Below are positions 27,743 to 36,205 of a stretch of DNA of 41,723 nt, one piece after another (position 1 is the stretch's first letter; the number at the start of each line of letters is the position of its first letter). Source of the stretch: Bacteroidetes bacterium 37-13. GTDB taxonomy: Bacteria > Bacteroidota > Bacteroidia > Chitinophagales > LD1. A program made the position numbers and the translations under genes. Location of the stretch: positions 283,458 to 325,180 of the forward strand of contig MKTC01000016.1 in assembly GCA_001897535.1 (NCBI GenBank), read 5' to 3'. The notes beneath the pieces are model-generated. The model did no database searches. It worked only from the letters and a program-made list of their open reading frames with translations, and was not told the DNA's origin.

Positions 27743-28153
27743 TTAGCCGCGAAATTTTTTAATGTTCTTGAAAACAAAATAGTACTTGATATACTTTCTG
27801 AATTTCCAGCTAAAATACATCACTACAGAATTTTGTAACACATAAAACACTATCGCAGTTGCGATAAACAAAACTATAAAAAACCACCACCAAGCAGCTT
27901 TCACAAAAAGAAACACACTTATGGTTGCCCAAAGCACAAAGTGAAATGAGAGATTAAAAATGGTATTCCGAACTAATTTTTGTACCATATTAAATACACC
28001 ACCTTGTTTATTTCTCTGTACAAAAACTTTTGTAACCAATACAATTTCGAATATTACAAACGAAAAAAATGAAAGAAAAAACACCCCAAAAGTAGCAAGA
28101 ATTTTTACTGCCACATCAGCCGAAGAATAAACAAAATCAGGTATTGCAAGCAT
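27743..28153 (-). CDS. Hypothetical membrane protein
   Basis: I do not recognise this 136-residue protein. It has about three to four hydrophobic segments (ILATFGVFFLSFFSFVIFEIVLV near 18-40, NLSFHFVLWATISVFLFV near 67-84, WWWFFIVLFIATAIVFYVLQNSVVMYF near 88-114) and a strongly basic C-terminus (KFRKYIKYYFVFKNIKKFRG). It is the first gene of a unit with pabB (6-nt gap), so it is probably expressed with it. A TTATTTTG box (one mismatch to TAnnTTTG) ends 4 nt before its ATG. Confidence 0.65.
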   Translation of the reverse strand: MLAIPDFVYSSADVAVKILATFGVFFLSFFSFVIFEIVLVTKVFVQRNKQGGVFNMVQKLVRNTIFNLSFHFVLWATISVFLFVKAAWWWFFIVLFIATAIVFYVLQNSVVMYFSWKFRKYIKYYFVFKNIKKFRG

Positions 28154-28269
28154 AGTTCAAAATAAATTCATAAAACGTTTTCAAGAATACAATTTAAGCA
28201 AAAGGTTTAAAAGTAAATATTTGGCAGAGTTTTTGCAGCAATATACATACACTCATATTTATCTAAATT

Positions 28270-28740
28270 ATGGACTACAATTTTACAGGAATAATTGCCA
28301 TGCGTACTTTTCTGCTTACGCTATTGTTTGGCGCTCTTCCTTTTGGTGCTTATTTAATTATTTGGGAAATGCTAAGCAGCCATCAAGAAATTCATTACAA
28401 CACCATGTTTGCAAATTTATTGCTTCCAACAGCTTTGGTTACGATACTGTTCTTAGCATTAGGATTTGCTATCTCGCTAAGATTCACCACCATAAAAACA
28501 ACCGATAATTTTTGCACCATAAAAAACTATAGCATCACAAGGCTATTTCTTCCTAAAAAAATCACTTTCAGGTGGGACGAAGTAGATCGAATATTGATGG
28601 ATGACGACTTAGGAAAAACAACGCTTTCTATTTTTTTAAGAAGCGGACACAAATATGAATTAACACATTCATTATTATTGCGCGGCAGTACCGATTTTCG
28701 AGCATTTGCAAATATGCTTGGAGTAAACACCGGACTCTAA
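28270..28740 (+). CDS. Hypothetical two-helix membrane protein with cytoplasmic domain
   Basis: Not recognised. The 156 residues begin with two hydrophobic segments (about 10-33, AMRTFLLTLLFGALPFGAYLIIW, and about 48-70, NLLLPTALVTILFLALGFAISL). A beta-rich region of about 80 residues follows (FTTIKTTDNFCTIKNYSITRLFLPKKITFRWDEVDRILMDDD) with the look of a small PH-like or YcxB-like domain. It is 9 nt upstream of the terC gene, so the two are probably cotranscribed. ATG start; the upstream region is AT-rich without a ribosome-binding site. Confidence 0.65.
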   Translation: MDYNFTGIIAMRTFLLTLLFGALPFGAYLIIWEMLSSHQEIHYNTMFANLLLPTALVTILFLALGFAISLRFTTIKTTDNFCTIKNYSITRLFLPKKITFRWDEVDRILMDDDLGKTTLSIFLRSGHKYELTHSLLLRGSTDFRAFANMLGVNTGL

Positions 28741-28749
28741 AATTACAAC

Positions 28750-29472
28750 ATGGATTACGATTTAAGTGCGTTTATGCACGCTGACGGCTGGATTAGTTTC
28801 ATAACCCTTGCCTTTTTAGAAATTGTATTAGGCGTAGATAACATCATTTTTATTTCGATAGTTACCGGAAAATTGCCGGAAGAACACCAACGCAGAACCA
28901 GAAATATTGGTTTGATGCTTGCGCTTATTTTTAGAATTGGTTTGCTTCTTGCTATCGCATGGATAATTGGTTTAACCGCACCAATATTTACCTTATTCGA
29001 CAATACTTTCTCTGGTAGAGATTTAATTTTAATTGGTGGCGGATTATTCCTAATTGCCAAATCCACTTCAGAAATTCACGAGAAAGTAAACAATATTCAT
29101 AAAGAGAAAAAAGCAAGTGCCGCTCATAGTTTTATGGGAGTAATAGCTCAAATTATCGTAATTGATATGGTTTTTTCTTTCGACTCTATCTTAACCGCAG
29201 TTGGGCTTACACAGCACGTAATGGTAATGATATTGGCCGTAATTGTATCAATGGTGGTAATGATGTTTTTTGCAGGCAGCATTAGCCGTGTAATCAATCG
29301 CTATCCAACATTGCAAGTGCTTGCCATGTCATTTTTAATTATGATTGGTTTAACGCTCATTATTGAAGGATTTGGCATACACGTAAACAAAGCATTTGTG
29401 TATGTAGCCGTGCTATTTTCACTTACTGTTGAAATGCTCAACATTCGCTTGCGAAGCAAAAACGGAAGTTGA
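28750..29472 (+). CDS. TerC-family integral membrane protein
   Basis: Membrane protein of the TerC family, whose members are linked to metal (Mn2+) efflux and to membrane-protein metalation. The 240 residues have about seven helices and two conserved acidic motifs: LEIVLGVDNIIFISIV (about 23-38) and IDMVFSFDSILTAVGL in the centre, whose Asp residues are the proposed metal ligands. No tellurite-resistance operon surrounds it, so it is the housekeeping type. Its last 54 bp overlap the 3' end of the convergent UPF0104 gene. Confidence 0.9.
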   Translation: MDYDLSAFMHADGWISFITLAFLEIVLGVDNIIFISIVTGKLPEEHQRRTRNIGLMLALIFRIGLLLAIAWIIGLTAPIFTLFDNTFSGRDLILIGGGLFLIAKSTSEIHEKVNNIHKEKKASAAHSFMGVIAQIIVIDMVFSFDSILTAVGLTQHVMVMILAVIVSMVVMMFFAGSISRVINRYPTLQVLAMSFLIMIGLTLIIEGFGIHVNKAFVYVAVLFSLTVEMLNIRLRSKNGS

Positions 29473-30402
29473 TTTTTTCATCTTCCAACCGCGAAGAAAA
29501 AATGCAATGCCGCCAATAGAAGGTATTGCAATATTGATAAGCCACACAACCAATACACTTAGCAAAATAGCCATTGGATTGGAGCAGATGTTTGAAAAAA
29601 CAAATAGCGAAATTCCACTACGTACAGCTAAATCGAAAAACGGCAAAGCCGGAGAAACTGATTGCAGCAGCAAAGTAACAGCTGCACCAGCAGCTAAAAG
29701 CAATAAATTATTATGTACAGAAAAAGTATAAGCAACCAATGTCCATTGCGACAGATAAATTAAATATCTGCAAAGCGAAAGCAACAAAACCATTCCTAAT
29801 CGTGCATTGCTCGAAGGCTTAATATGCGCAACTTTATTCTTTACAAAAGGAATTAACTGCAATGGCAAACGATGAAAGAAAAAATACGCACACAATAAGA
29901 TTCCACATACTACAACCGCAAAACCAATTAGCAATGGCGAAGGATAAAACCAAGGAAGAAAAAATAAGCCAAATATCGCGGTAATAAATGCTTGAGCCAT
30001 TCCGCCCAACATAGAAAAATAAAAACCGTTTACTGCTTCGCTGCGTTTCATTTCAAAAGTTCTGCCTACAAATTCTCCCATGCGCCAAGGTGTTACCGTG
30101 CCAACCATCACACCTTGCAATACTGCTTTTAGTAATTTACTAAAAGGCTGTGGCGATTCTGCAGCTAAAAGCAACTGCCATTTTTTAGTTTCAATCAACC
30201 AATTTAATGGCATTAAAGCAACCACTATTAAAAGTATCCAACCATTTTGTTTTACACTCTGCAACAGCAAATTTCTTTGTGCTACAGAATCATTAAAATG
30301 CTTGAATTGCTCGTAAATAACAAAAGCACAAAGCGCTACCACCACAAACTTAATTGCATACTTTACTAAGTTTTCAAACACTAATTCTTTGCGCTCAGTC
30401 AT
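29419..30402 (-). CDS. UPF0104/flippase-like (LPG synthase TM region) membrane protein
   Basis: Polytopic protein of 327 residues related to the flippase-like membrane domain of lysylphosphatidylglycerol synthase (MprF), without the C-terminal aminoacyltransferase domain. About eight helices are visible. Conserved features are NWLIETKKWQLLL, GVMVGTVTPWRMGEFVGRTF near 96-115 and SPALPFFDLAVRSGISLFVF. Stand-alone members are thought to move or modify lipids, but this one's substrate is unknown. Its C-terminal 17 codons lie antisense to the end of the TerC gene. Its start faces ruvC across a 70-bp gap. Confidence 0.83.
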   Translation of the reverse strand: MTERKELVFENLVKYAIKFVVVALCAFVIYEQFKHFNDSVAQRNLLLQSVKQNGWILLIVVALMPLNWLIETKKWQLLLAAESPQPFSKLLKAVLQGVMVGTVTPWRMGEFVGRTFEMKRSEAVNGFYFSMLGGMAQAFITAIFGLFFLPWFYPSPLLIGFAVVVCGILLCAYFFFHRLPLQLIPFVKNKVAHIKPSSNARLGMVLLLSLCRYLIYLSQWTLVAYTFSVHNNLLLLAAGAAVTLLLQSVSPALPFFDLAVRSGISLFVFSNICSNPMAILLSVLVVWLINIAIPSIGGIAFFLRGWKMKKSTSVFASQANVEHFNSK

Positions 30403-30472
30403 TGTATTCTATCTGTAAATAAAGTATTATTTTGAAAAATAATAGAATTTGCAAAATCTTGCAGCAAGTTTC

Positions 30473-31045
30473 ATGGGAAATTCAACAGTAAAAAACAGCA
30501 GAATTATTTTGGGAATTGACCCTGGCACAATTGTGATGGGCTATGGCGTAATTGAGGTTGAAGAGCAACATCTGAAACTCCTTAGTATGGGCGTTGTGCA
30601 ACTTTCTAAGTATGGAGATTCAGTTCAAAAACTAAAAATAATTTCAGAAAAAGTAACCGGACTCATTCACCAATACAAGCCAAAAGAATGTGCCATTGAA
30701 GCGCCTTTTTTTGGAAAGAATGTACAAAGCATGTTGAAGTTAGGCAGAGCGCAAGGTGTAGCCATTGCTGCAGCTCTTATGCAAGAAGTGGAAGTGATTG
30801 AATATGCGCCAAAAAAAATAAAGCAAAGTATAACTGGCAATGGCAATGCAGGAAAAGAACAAGTAGCTGCCATGCTTCAACACCTTTGCAAATTTACCAT
30901 GCAGCCTAAATTTCTAGACGCTTCCGATGGTTTGGCAGCAGCCGTTTGCCACCATTTTCAAACTTCCGGTGGCGTAAAACCAAGTGCAGGAAAAGTATCG
31001 GGCTGGAAAGATTTTATCTCAAAAAATCAAGACAGAATAAAGTAA
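30473..31045 (+). CDS. ruvC: Crossover junction endodeoxyribonuclease RuvC
   Basis: Holliday-junction resolvase acting with RuvAB in recombination repair. The 190 residues carry the acidic catalytic set: Asp in LGIDPGT near the N-terminus, Glu in CAIEAPFFGKN, and the paired acids in LDASDGLAAAVCHH. The Gly/Arg-rich QSMLKLGRAQGVAIAAAL and KIKQSITGNGNAGKEQVAAML are diagnostic. I chose the ATG of MGNSTVKNSRIILGID; a TTG 24 bp upstream is possible. The C-terminus extends about 20 residues past the usual end (PSAGKVSGWKDFISKNQDRIK). ruvA and ruvB are not in this window. Confidence 0.95.
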   Translation: MGNSTVKNSRIILGIDPGTIVMGYGVIEVEEQHLKLLSMGVVQLSKYGDSVQKLKIISEKVTGLIHQYKPKECAIEAPFFGKNVQSMLKLGRAQGVAIAAALMQEVEVIEYAPKKIKQSITGNGNAGKEQVAAMLQHLCKFTMQPKFLDASDGLAAAVCHHFQTSGGVKPSAGKVSGWKDFISKNQDRIK

Positions 31046-31214
31046 CTATACGTACTTTTTAAAATAATCTTCTGATTTGTAAACACAAAAGCCCTCTTTC
31101 TTAATTTACTTCATACTATCTTAGAGGTTCAAAAAAAACATACTTGTATTCTATAGTAAAAGCACTATTAGACATACAATTTGTAATTAATTCTATATAG
31201 TAAATAAATATAAT

Positions 31215-32861
31215 ATGCCACAAGAAAATCTTAGCGATTGGTGGAAATGGGGAGAGCCTGAAAAACGTAAAACACTTACGTACTATCCTAAATTGAAAGT
31301 CCATTTTGAGGAGCGATTTCAAACAACTTTCAATAAAATAAACAAAGCACCTGAATTTTCGCAAAAAAAGAAAACACAGCATGAAACCCTGCAACAATTT
31401 CAAACTCGTTTCCCGAAAATAAAAATTAAAACAGACATTTTTTCCAGGCTACAAAAGGCAAGTGGCAAAAGCTACCCCGACTTATTATCTGCCTTTCATC
31501 ACAATCAAATTCATTTACCGGACGCTGTTTTATGCCCCGCCACACAAAATGAATTGCAAGAAATATTACAATGGGCAAGCGAGCAAAGAATAGTAATTAT
31601 ACCATTTGGCGGAGGTAGTAATGTGGTTGGTGCATTTGCGCAAAAAGACACCACAAAACCATTTACAATGCTGGATTTAAGTGCTCTCAACCGCCTTGTA
31701 AGCATTGATAAACAAAACAATACTGCAATATTTGAAACAGGAATTTATGGCCCTCGCTTAGAGGCAATTTTGCAGGCAGAGGGTTTCACAATGGGGCATT
31801 TTCCTCAGTCGTTTGAATATTCCACTTTGGGTGGCTGGATAGTTACACGATCTGCAGGGCAAGAATCCTCGCACTACGGCAGAATTGATGACATCGTGAT
31901 TGCATTAAAAGCAGTTGCTCCTGCCGGGGAAATTCGCACAAGCAATTACGAAAGCGATGCTGAAGGCATAAATATCAAATCGCTATTTTTAGGCTCAGAA
32001 GGCACATTGGGTATTGTTTCTGAAGCCAAAGTGCGCATTCATGCTTTGCCTGAAAGCAAGAAATGGGTTACAGCAGTTTTTCCAACTTTCAACAGTGGAA
32101 CAGAAGCATTGCGCAAGTTAATTCAATCGGATATTTTTCCTTCGGTGGTAAGATATTCTGATGAACAAGAAACTTTTTTCTTATCACTGCTTTCTCACGA
32201 TATGCCTACTTTATTTTCATCAATAAAGGCATCTCTCACTAAATCTATATTAAAATTTAATGGTATTGAAAAGCCCTCAATAATGATGTTGCGCTTCGAT
32301 GGTTCTACAAAAGAGGCAGCATTAAAAGCTCAAATAGCCAAGCGCATCATAAAAAAACATTCCGGCTTTTTAAGTGGCAAGAGCTTAGGAAAAAAATGGG
32401 AGTCTTCGCGCTTTGGTTTACCCTATTTACGCGATGATTTAATTGAAAGAGGAATTTTTGTTGATACTATGGAAACTGTTTTACCATGGGATAAAATTGG
32501 GAATATGAAAGCGGAACTACTTGCCAATCTTCAACAATCTAAAGCATTTGGAAATAAAAACGGCATATTGTTAGCACATCTTTCGCATGTTTATACATCT
32601 GGCAGCAGTATATATTTTACTGTAATTACCAAGCAAGACAATGAGCAGCCATTAGCACAATGGCACGAAATTAAAAACATAGTTACAGATACAATTGTTG
32701 CAAATGGCGGAGCAGTTTCGCACCATCATAGCATTGGTCGCGATCATCAAAAATGGTACTTACAAAAAACTGATAAACTAACGAAAGAAGTGTTGATGGC
32801 CATAAAGAAAACTCTTGACCCCAACTTTATTTTAAACCCGGGAAAATTGTTTGATGAATAG
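31215..32861 (+). CDS. Alkyldihydroxyacetonephosphate synthase-like FAD enzyme
   Basis: Flavoenzyme of the VAO/PCMH fold, 548 residues, closest by motif to alkylglycerone-phosphate synthase (AGPS), which swaps the acyl chain of acyl-DHAP for a fatty alcohol, making the ether bond. The N-terminal SDWWKWGEPEKRKTL recalls the AGPS WNGWG element. GGGSNV (132-137) binds FAD. FEYSTLGGWIVTRSAG (200-215) and LGSEGTLGIVSEAKVRI follow. VDTMETVLPWD, HVYTSGSSIYF (active-site Tyr) and GGAVSHHHSIGRDHQKW, with the triple-His motif at 503-505, all match AGPS. It heads an operon, overlapping the GlpD-like gene by 8 bp, which could supply DHAP. A different FAD oxidase activity remains possible. Confidence 0.82.
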   Translation: MPQENLSDWWKWGEPEKRKTLTYYPKLKVHFEERFQTTFNKINKAPEFSQKKKTQHETLQQFQTRFPKIKIKTDIFSRLQKASGKSYPDLLSAFHHNQIHLPDAVLCPATQNELQEILQWASEQRIVIIPFGGGSNVVGAFAQKDTTKPFTMLDLSALNRLVSIDKQNNTAIFETGIYGPRLEAILQAEGFTMGHFPQSFEYSTLGGWIVTRSAGQESSHYGRIDDIVIALKAVAPAGEIRTSNYESDAEGINIKSLFLGSEGTLGIVSEAKVRIHALPESKKWVTAVFPTFNSGTEALRKLIQSDIFPSVVRYSDEQETFFLSLLSHDMPTLFSSIKASLTKSILKFNGIEKPSIMMLRFDGSTKEAALKAQIAKRIIKKHSGFLSGKSLGKKWESSRFGLPYLRDDLIERGIFVDTMETVLPWDKIGNMKAELLANLQQSKAFGNKNGILLAHLSHVYTSGSSIYFTVITKQDNEQPLAQWHEIKNIVTDTIVANGGAVSHHHSIGRDHQKWYLQKTDKLTKEVLMAIKKTLDPNFILNPGKLFDE

Positions 32862-34398
32862 AAAACAACAAATAGAAAATGCCCAAAATAAGCATTACGA
32901 TATTTGTATTATCGGTGGCGGCATAACAGGTACAGGCATACTATACCATGCAATAAATAATGGCTACAAAACACTGCTATTAGAGCGTGAAGATTTTGCA
33001 TTTGGTACCAGCAGTCGCTCTTCCAAAATGATTCATGGAGGCTTGCGCTATCTAAAAAATTTCCAACTAAAATTAGTGTGGGAAGCACTGCACGAACGCG
33101 AGCATTTATTGCAAGAATTTCCGCATTTAGTAAAGCCGATTAAATATATTTTACCCTCCTATAATTCAAAATTAAACTGGTATAAAAACCGCATTGGGCT
33201 TACTTTATACGATATTTTAGCAGGAAAAACAAGTTTACCTAAACACCATACACTTACAACACAAGAAGTATTAAAATATTTGCCCAATTTCAATGCTAAA
33301 AACTTAATGGGAGGAGTTGCATATTGGGATGCACAAACTAACGATGCAAAATTAGTTTTAGATGTAATTTCCAACTGCAATTTAAAAGGTACAAATGCTA
33401 TAAATTATTGTGGAGTAACTGGCATAAACAAAAGCGGGAATAATATTAAAAATATCGAATGTACAGATACACTTACACAAACTAAATTTAATGTAAATGC
33501 CTCAGTTTATATAAATGCCACTGGAGTGTGGACAGATGAGCTACTACTACAATTTAGCTTGAAAAAAACAGCTGTGATGAAACCTAGCAAGGGTATTCAT
33601 GTAATTGTTTCAACAGATATTATGCCAAAAGAAACTGTTGTTCTTGTTGAATCGAGCGAAAATGATGGTCGTTTTTTATACAATTTACCATGGGAAAATA
33701 ATTTAAGCATTTTAGGCACCACAGACAGTAATTATACTAAACACCCAAATGAAGTAAGCACAAAAAAAGAAGATATAGATTATATTCTAAACGCTTTCAA
33801 CAAAAGTTTCCCTGCTGCAAATATCACATACAAAGATATTATTAGTGTTTATGCCGGTTTGCGCCCAATGCTGGCAGATGAGCATACAAGCAGCTATGAG
33901 CAATCGCGCGAATACAAAATTTGGTGGAACACAGAAAATATGCTCACCATTGCCGGAGGTAAACTCACTTCTTTTCTTTCTATGGGAAAACATTGTATTG
34001 ATGTTGTAAATAAAAAAAACATTCCTGCTACTTCATCTTCAAAACCATCTCAGAAAAATAACTCACCGTGGCAAAAAGTTTATGGAGATATGGGATATTT
34101 AATTGATAAAATTATACTTGAAGATGCACAAAACAGCATACTGTTTACCCCAACCTTTAAGTACACTAATGCCGAAATCTTATTCTTTATTCGCTACCAA
34201 TCGGCAGAAACAATAGATGATATTTTTACACGTAGAACACATATCACTTATTCCATGCAAAAATTCAACATAGAATTGGTGCAACAACTTGCAACATTTA
34301 TGGCTAAAGAATTAAACAAAACTAACGATTGGATACAGCAACAAATAGAGTTATACAAACACTGTTGGGCACAATATCATCCAGATTTTATACAATAA
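32854..34398 (+). CDS. glpD: Glycerol-3-phosphate dehydrogenase, GlpD/GlpA-like
   Basis: FAD-dependent enzyme oxidising sn-glycerol 3-phosphate to dihydroxyacetone phosphate, feeding electrons to the quinone pool. The 514 residues show the dinucleotide fold YDICIIGGGITGTGIL (16-31), FGTSSRSSKMIHGGLRYLKN, which is diagnostic for aerobic G3P dehydrogenases, INATGVWTDELL and KPSKGIHVIVS. ISVYAGLRPM and TIAGGKLTSF follow, then a C-terminal helical domain. I chose the ATG within ATGAATAG, which overlaps the upstream AGPS-like stop. The DGK-like gene follows after 8 bp. Co-location with the AGPS-like gene suggests its DHAP goes to lipid synthesis, which is inference. Confidence 0.92.
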   Translation: MNRKQQIENAQNKHYDICIIGGGITGTGILYHAINNGYKTLLLEREDFAFGTSSRSSKMIHGGLRYLKNFQLKLVWEALHEREHLLQEFPHLVKPIKYILPSYNSKLNWYKNRIGLTLYDILAGKTSLPKHHTLTTQEVLKYLPNFNAKNLMGGVAYWDAQTNDAKLVLDVISNCNLKGTNAINYCGVTGINKSGNNIKNIECTDTLTQTKFNVNASVYINATGVWTDELLLQFSLKKTAVMKPSKGIHVIVSTDIMPKETVVLVESSENDGRFLYNLPWENNLSILGTTDSNYTKHPNEVSTKKEDIDYILNAFNKSFPAANITYKDIISVYAGLRPMLADEHTSSYEQSREYKIWWNTENMLTIAGGKLTSFLSMGKHCIDVVNKKNIPATSSSKPSQKNNSPWQKVYGDMGYLIDKIILEDAQNSILFTPTFKYTNAEILFFIRYQSAETIDDIFTRRTHITYSMQKFNIELVQQLATFMAKELNKTNDWIQQQIELYKHCWAQYHPDFIQ

Positions 34399-34406
34399 AC
34401 CCACCT

Positions 34407-35324
34407 ATGAAACGCATCACTTTTATTATTCACGGAAAGGCAAAAGAAAAAGATTTACTCAGCGAAAAAATCAGAGGGCTTTTTCATGAAAATGAAGTGC
34501 AAATTAAAATTACACAGCATCAAAATCATGCATCAGAAATTGCGTGCGAAGCTGTAAAATCAGGCTCAGAAATTATTGTTTGCGGGGGTGGCGATGGCAG
34601 TTTAAACGAAACTGCAAATGGAGTAATGCAGGGTTTAGATTTTTTAAAAGAAGAAGAAAAAGAAAAAATTCGCTTAGCAGTTTTGCCATTAGGAACCGGG
34701 AATGATTTTATTAAAACTATGCGCTCACCTTCAAATATTAAAATACTATATGAAGCAATACAAAAGGATAATGTTCAAAAAATTGACTTAGGTTTTGCAG
34801 AATTTTTTTCTCAAAATGGGAAGCCTCAAAAACGCTATTTTATAAATATTGTTGATGTAGGAATGGGTGGTGTGGTTGCCGAAAAGTTAAGCCGCTACTC
34901 TAAATGGCTTGGCGCAAATTTAACTTACCAAAGAGCAATTTTAAGCACTTTAATCACTTACAAAAATCAAGCAATTGAAGTAAACTCCAATACCTTTTCA
35001 TACAAAGGTAATATGATGAATTTTATTGTTGCCAACGGGAAGTACTTTGGAAGTGGATTAGGAATTGCTCCGGAAGCATCACCTCTCAACGGGAAATTTT
35101 CGGTAGTGATACTTGGCGAAATTTCTATTCTAGACTACTTGAGAAATTTAGGCAAAGTGAAAAGGTGCGAAAAAATTAAACACCCACAAGTGCAATATCA
35201 TAGAGCCGAAACAATAGAATTAAATTCAGCATTGCCATTGCCAATAGATATGGATGGAGAATTTGTTGGCTATAGTCCTTTAAAAATTTCGATACACAAA
35301 CAAGCGCTAAAATTTATTGTGTAA
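34407..35324 (+). CDS. Diacylglycerol kinase-family lipid kinase
   Basis: DAGK_cat-fold kinase phosphorylating a lipid such as diacylglycerol, 305 residues. The nucleotide-binding CGGGDGSLNETANGV (about 56-70) and PLGTGNDFIKTMR motifs are intact, as is the distal FIVANGKYFGSGLGIAPEASPLNGKFSVVI and the final DMDGEFV element. I chose the ATG (MKRITFIIHGKAKEK) just after the GlpD-like stop; a TTG 78 bp upstream would lie inside that gene and add unrelated residues. Third gene of the glycerolipid operon. It could act on diacylglycerol, alkyl-acylglycerol, sphingosine or ceramide; sequence alone does not decide. Confidence 0.88.
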   Translation: MKRITFIIHGKAKEKDLLSEKIRGLFHENEVQIKITQHQNHASEIACEAVKSGSEIIVCGGGDGSLNETANGVMQGLDFLKEEEKEKIRLAVLPLGTGNDFIKTMRSPSNIKILYEAIQKDNVQKIDLGFAEFFSQNGKPQKRYFINIVDVGMGGVVAEKLSRYSKWLGANLTYQRAILSTLITYKNQAIEVNSNTFSYKGNMMNFIVANGKYFGSGLGIAPEASPLNGKFSVVILGEISILDYLRNLGKVKRCEKIKHPQVQYHRAETIELNSALPLPIDMDGEFVGYSPLKISIHKQALKFIV

Positions 35325-35325
35325 T

Positions 35326-35727
35326 TTATTGAATACGATTTTCAATTTCATCATTCTCAGCAAACATATAAATAGCGCGAATTAAGCGCATTAAAATGCC
35401 TGATGTAAAATAGAAAAGTGTAACACACATAAACATTACTTGATACGATGGCAAATCCCAAATACTTTTAGCTGCCATATACTTTGCTAACAATATTAAA
35501 GCTGCACACAACACAAAGTAGTAACCATAAGACGGCAAGAAATACGGAACAAATTTTTCTTTAAAAATTCCCACTACATTATTGGCAACAGCAAAAAATA
35601 AAATGCCAATAAAAGCACCTGTAAATTCATCGTTGCGCCCGGGTGAAAAACTGTGATACAAAAAAATTAAAATCGCGCCCAAAACAACAGAATAGAGCAA
35701 CTGCCACAATGGTGTAAAATACTTCAT
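35326..35727 (-). CDS. Hypothetical four-helix membrane protein
   Basis: Unrecognised protein of 133 residues from the chosen ATG (MKYFTPLWQLLYSVVLG). It has four hydrophobic segments (about 8-26, 36-56, 68-85 and 97-115), short loops and an acidic end (FAENDEIENRIQ). The frame stays open to a TTG at 35805, but that TTG is the -33 element of a good promoter, so the longer form is unlikely; a GTG seven codons before the ATG is possible. It converges on the DGK-like gene with a single base between the two stops. Confidence 0.65.
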   Translation of the reverse strand: MKYFTPLWQLLYSVVLGAILIFLYHSFSPGRNDEFTGAFIGILFFAVANNVVGIFKEKFVPYFLPSYGYYFVLCAALILLAKYMAAKSIWDLPSYQVMFMCVTLFYFTSGILMRLIRAIYMFAENDEIENRIQ

Positions 35728-35773
35728 CAATTCCTTTTCATCAATCACAGCTATAAAATTAAAATGTACTCTG

Positions 35774-35805
35774 CAAATTTGGCATTTATTTTCGGTTCTT
35801 ACCAA
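35774..35805 (-). promoter_or_regulatory. Promoter of the four-helix membrane protein gene
   Basis: TTG (35803-35805), a 21-nt spacer and CAAATTTG (35774-35781; one mismatch to TAnnTTTG, and self-complementary) on the minus strand. It places the start of transcription about 45 nt before the chosen ATG and rules against translation from the TTG. Confidence 0.55.
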
Positions 35806-35874
35806 TTAGATTTTACATACTTACTGTTTAGTAAAATATTCTCAGCATCTCAAAAATCGGCAATAATTATTTTT

Positions 35875-35882
35875 TATTTTCG
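35875..35882 (+). promoter_or_regulatory. -7 box abutting the DUF721 gene
   Basis: TATTTTCG (one mismatch to TAnnTTTG) ends 6 nt before the DUF721 ATG; no TTG is seen at -33. If used, the mRNA leader is about three bases. Confidence 0.35.
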
Positions 35883-35888
35883 CATGAA

Positions 35889-36179
35889 ATGAAAGCCGGA
35901 AACAAAGTTTCTTTAGCAGAAGCAATAGACACCTTTATTCAAGAAAACAAACTAAAACCGCACATAGATGCTATGCGTGTAACACGTTTGTGGGAAGAAT
36001 TGATGGGCAAAACTATTGTAAAACATACTACTTCCATTCATTTTAAAGCCGGTAAACTTTATTTGAATTTTGATGCGCCTGCATTAAAAAACGAAATGTA
36101 TTACAGCCGCGACAAAATAAAATCACTTATCAATACAGAAATGGGAGAAGATGTGGTGAAAGAGGTTTTGATATTTTAA
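35889..36179 (+). CDS. DUF721 (DciA-like) protein
   Basis: Small basic protein of 96 residues with the DUF721 fold, the family of DciA, the ancestral loader of replicative helicase DnaB. Seen: VSLAEAIDTFIQENKLKPHID near the N-terminus, VTRLWEELMGKTIVKHTTSIHFKAGKLYLNFDAPALKNEMYYSRDKI, the characteristic W-x-x-hydrophobic-G core, and a final EDVVKEVLIF. Members without extra domains like this one are common in Bacteroidota. A role in replication initiation or nucleic-acid binding is inferred from the family only. It is 26 nt upstream of the thioesterase gene, probably in one transcript. Confidence 0.8.
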   Translation: MKAGNKVSLAEAIDTFIQENKLKPHIDAMRVTRLWEELMGKTIVKHTTSIHFKAGKLYLNFDAPALKNEMYYSRDKIKSLINTEMGEDVVKEVLIF

Positions 36180-36205
36180 TACGTATAATTGTAAAAAATT
36201 TCACC

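Noticed and set aside
28750-29472. Tellurite-resistance island
   Set aside because: Only a lone TerC-family gene is present, without terD/terZ-type neighbours; this is the common housekeeping form.
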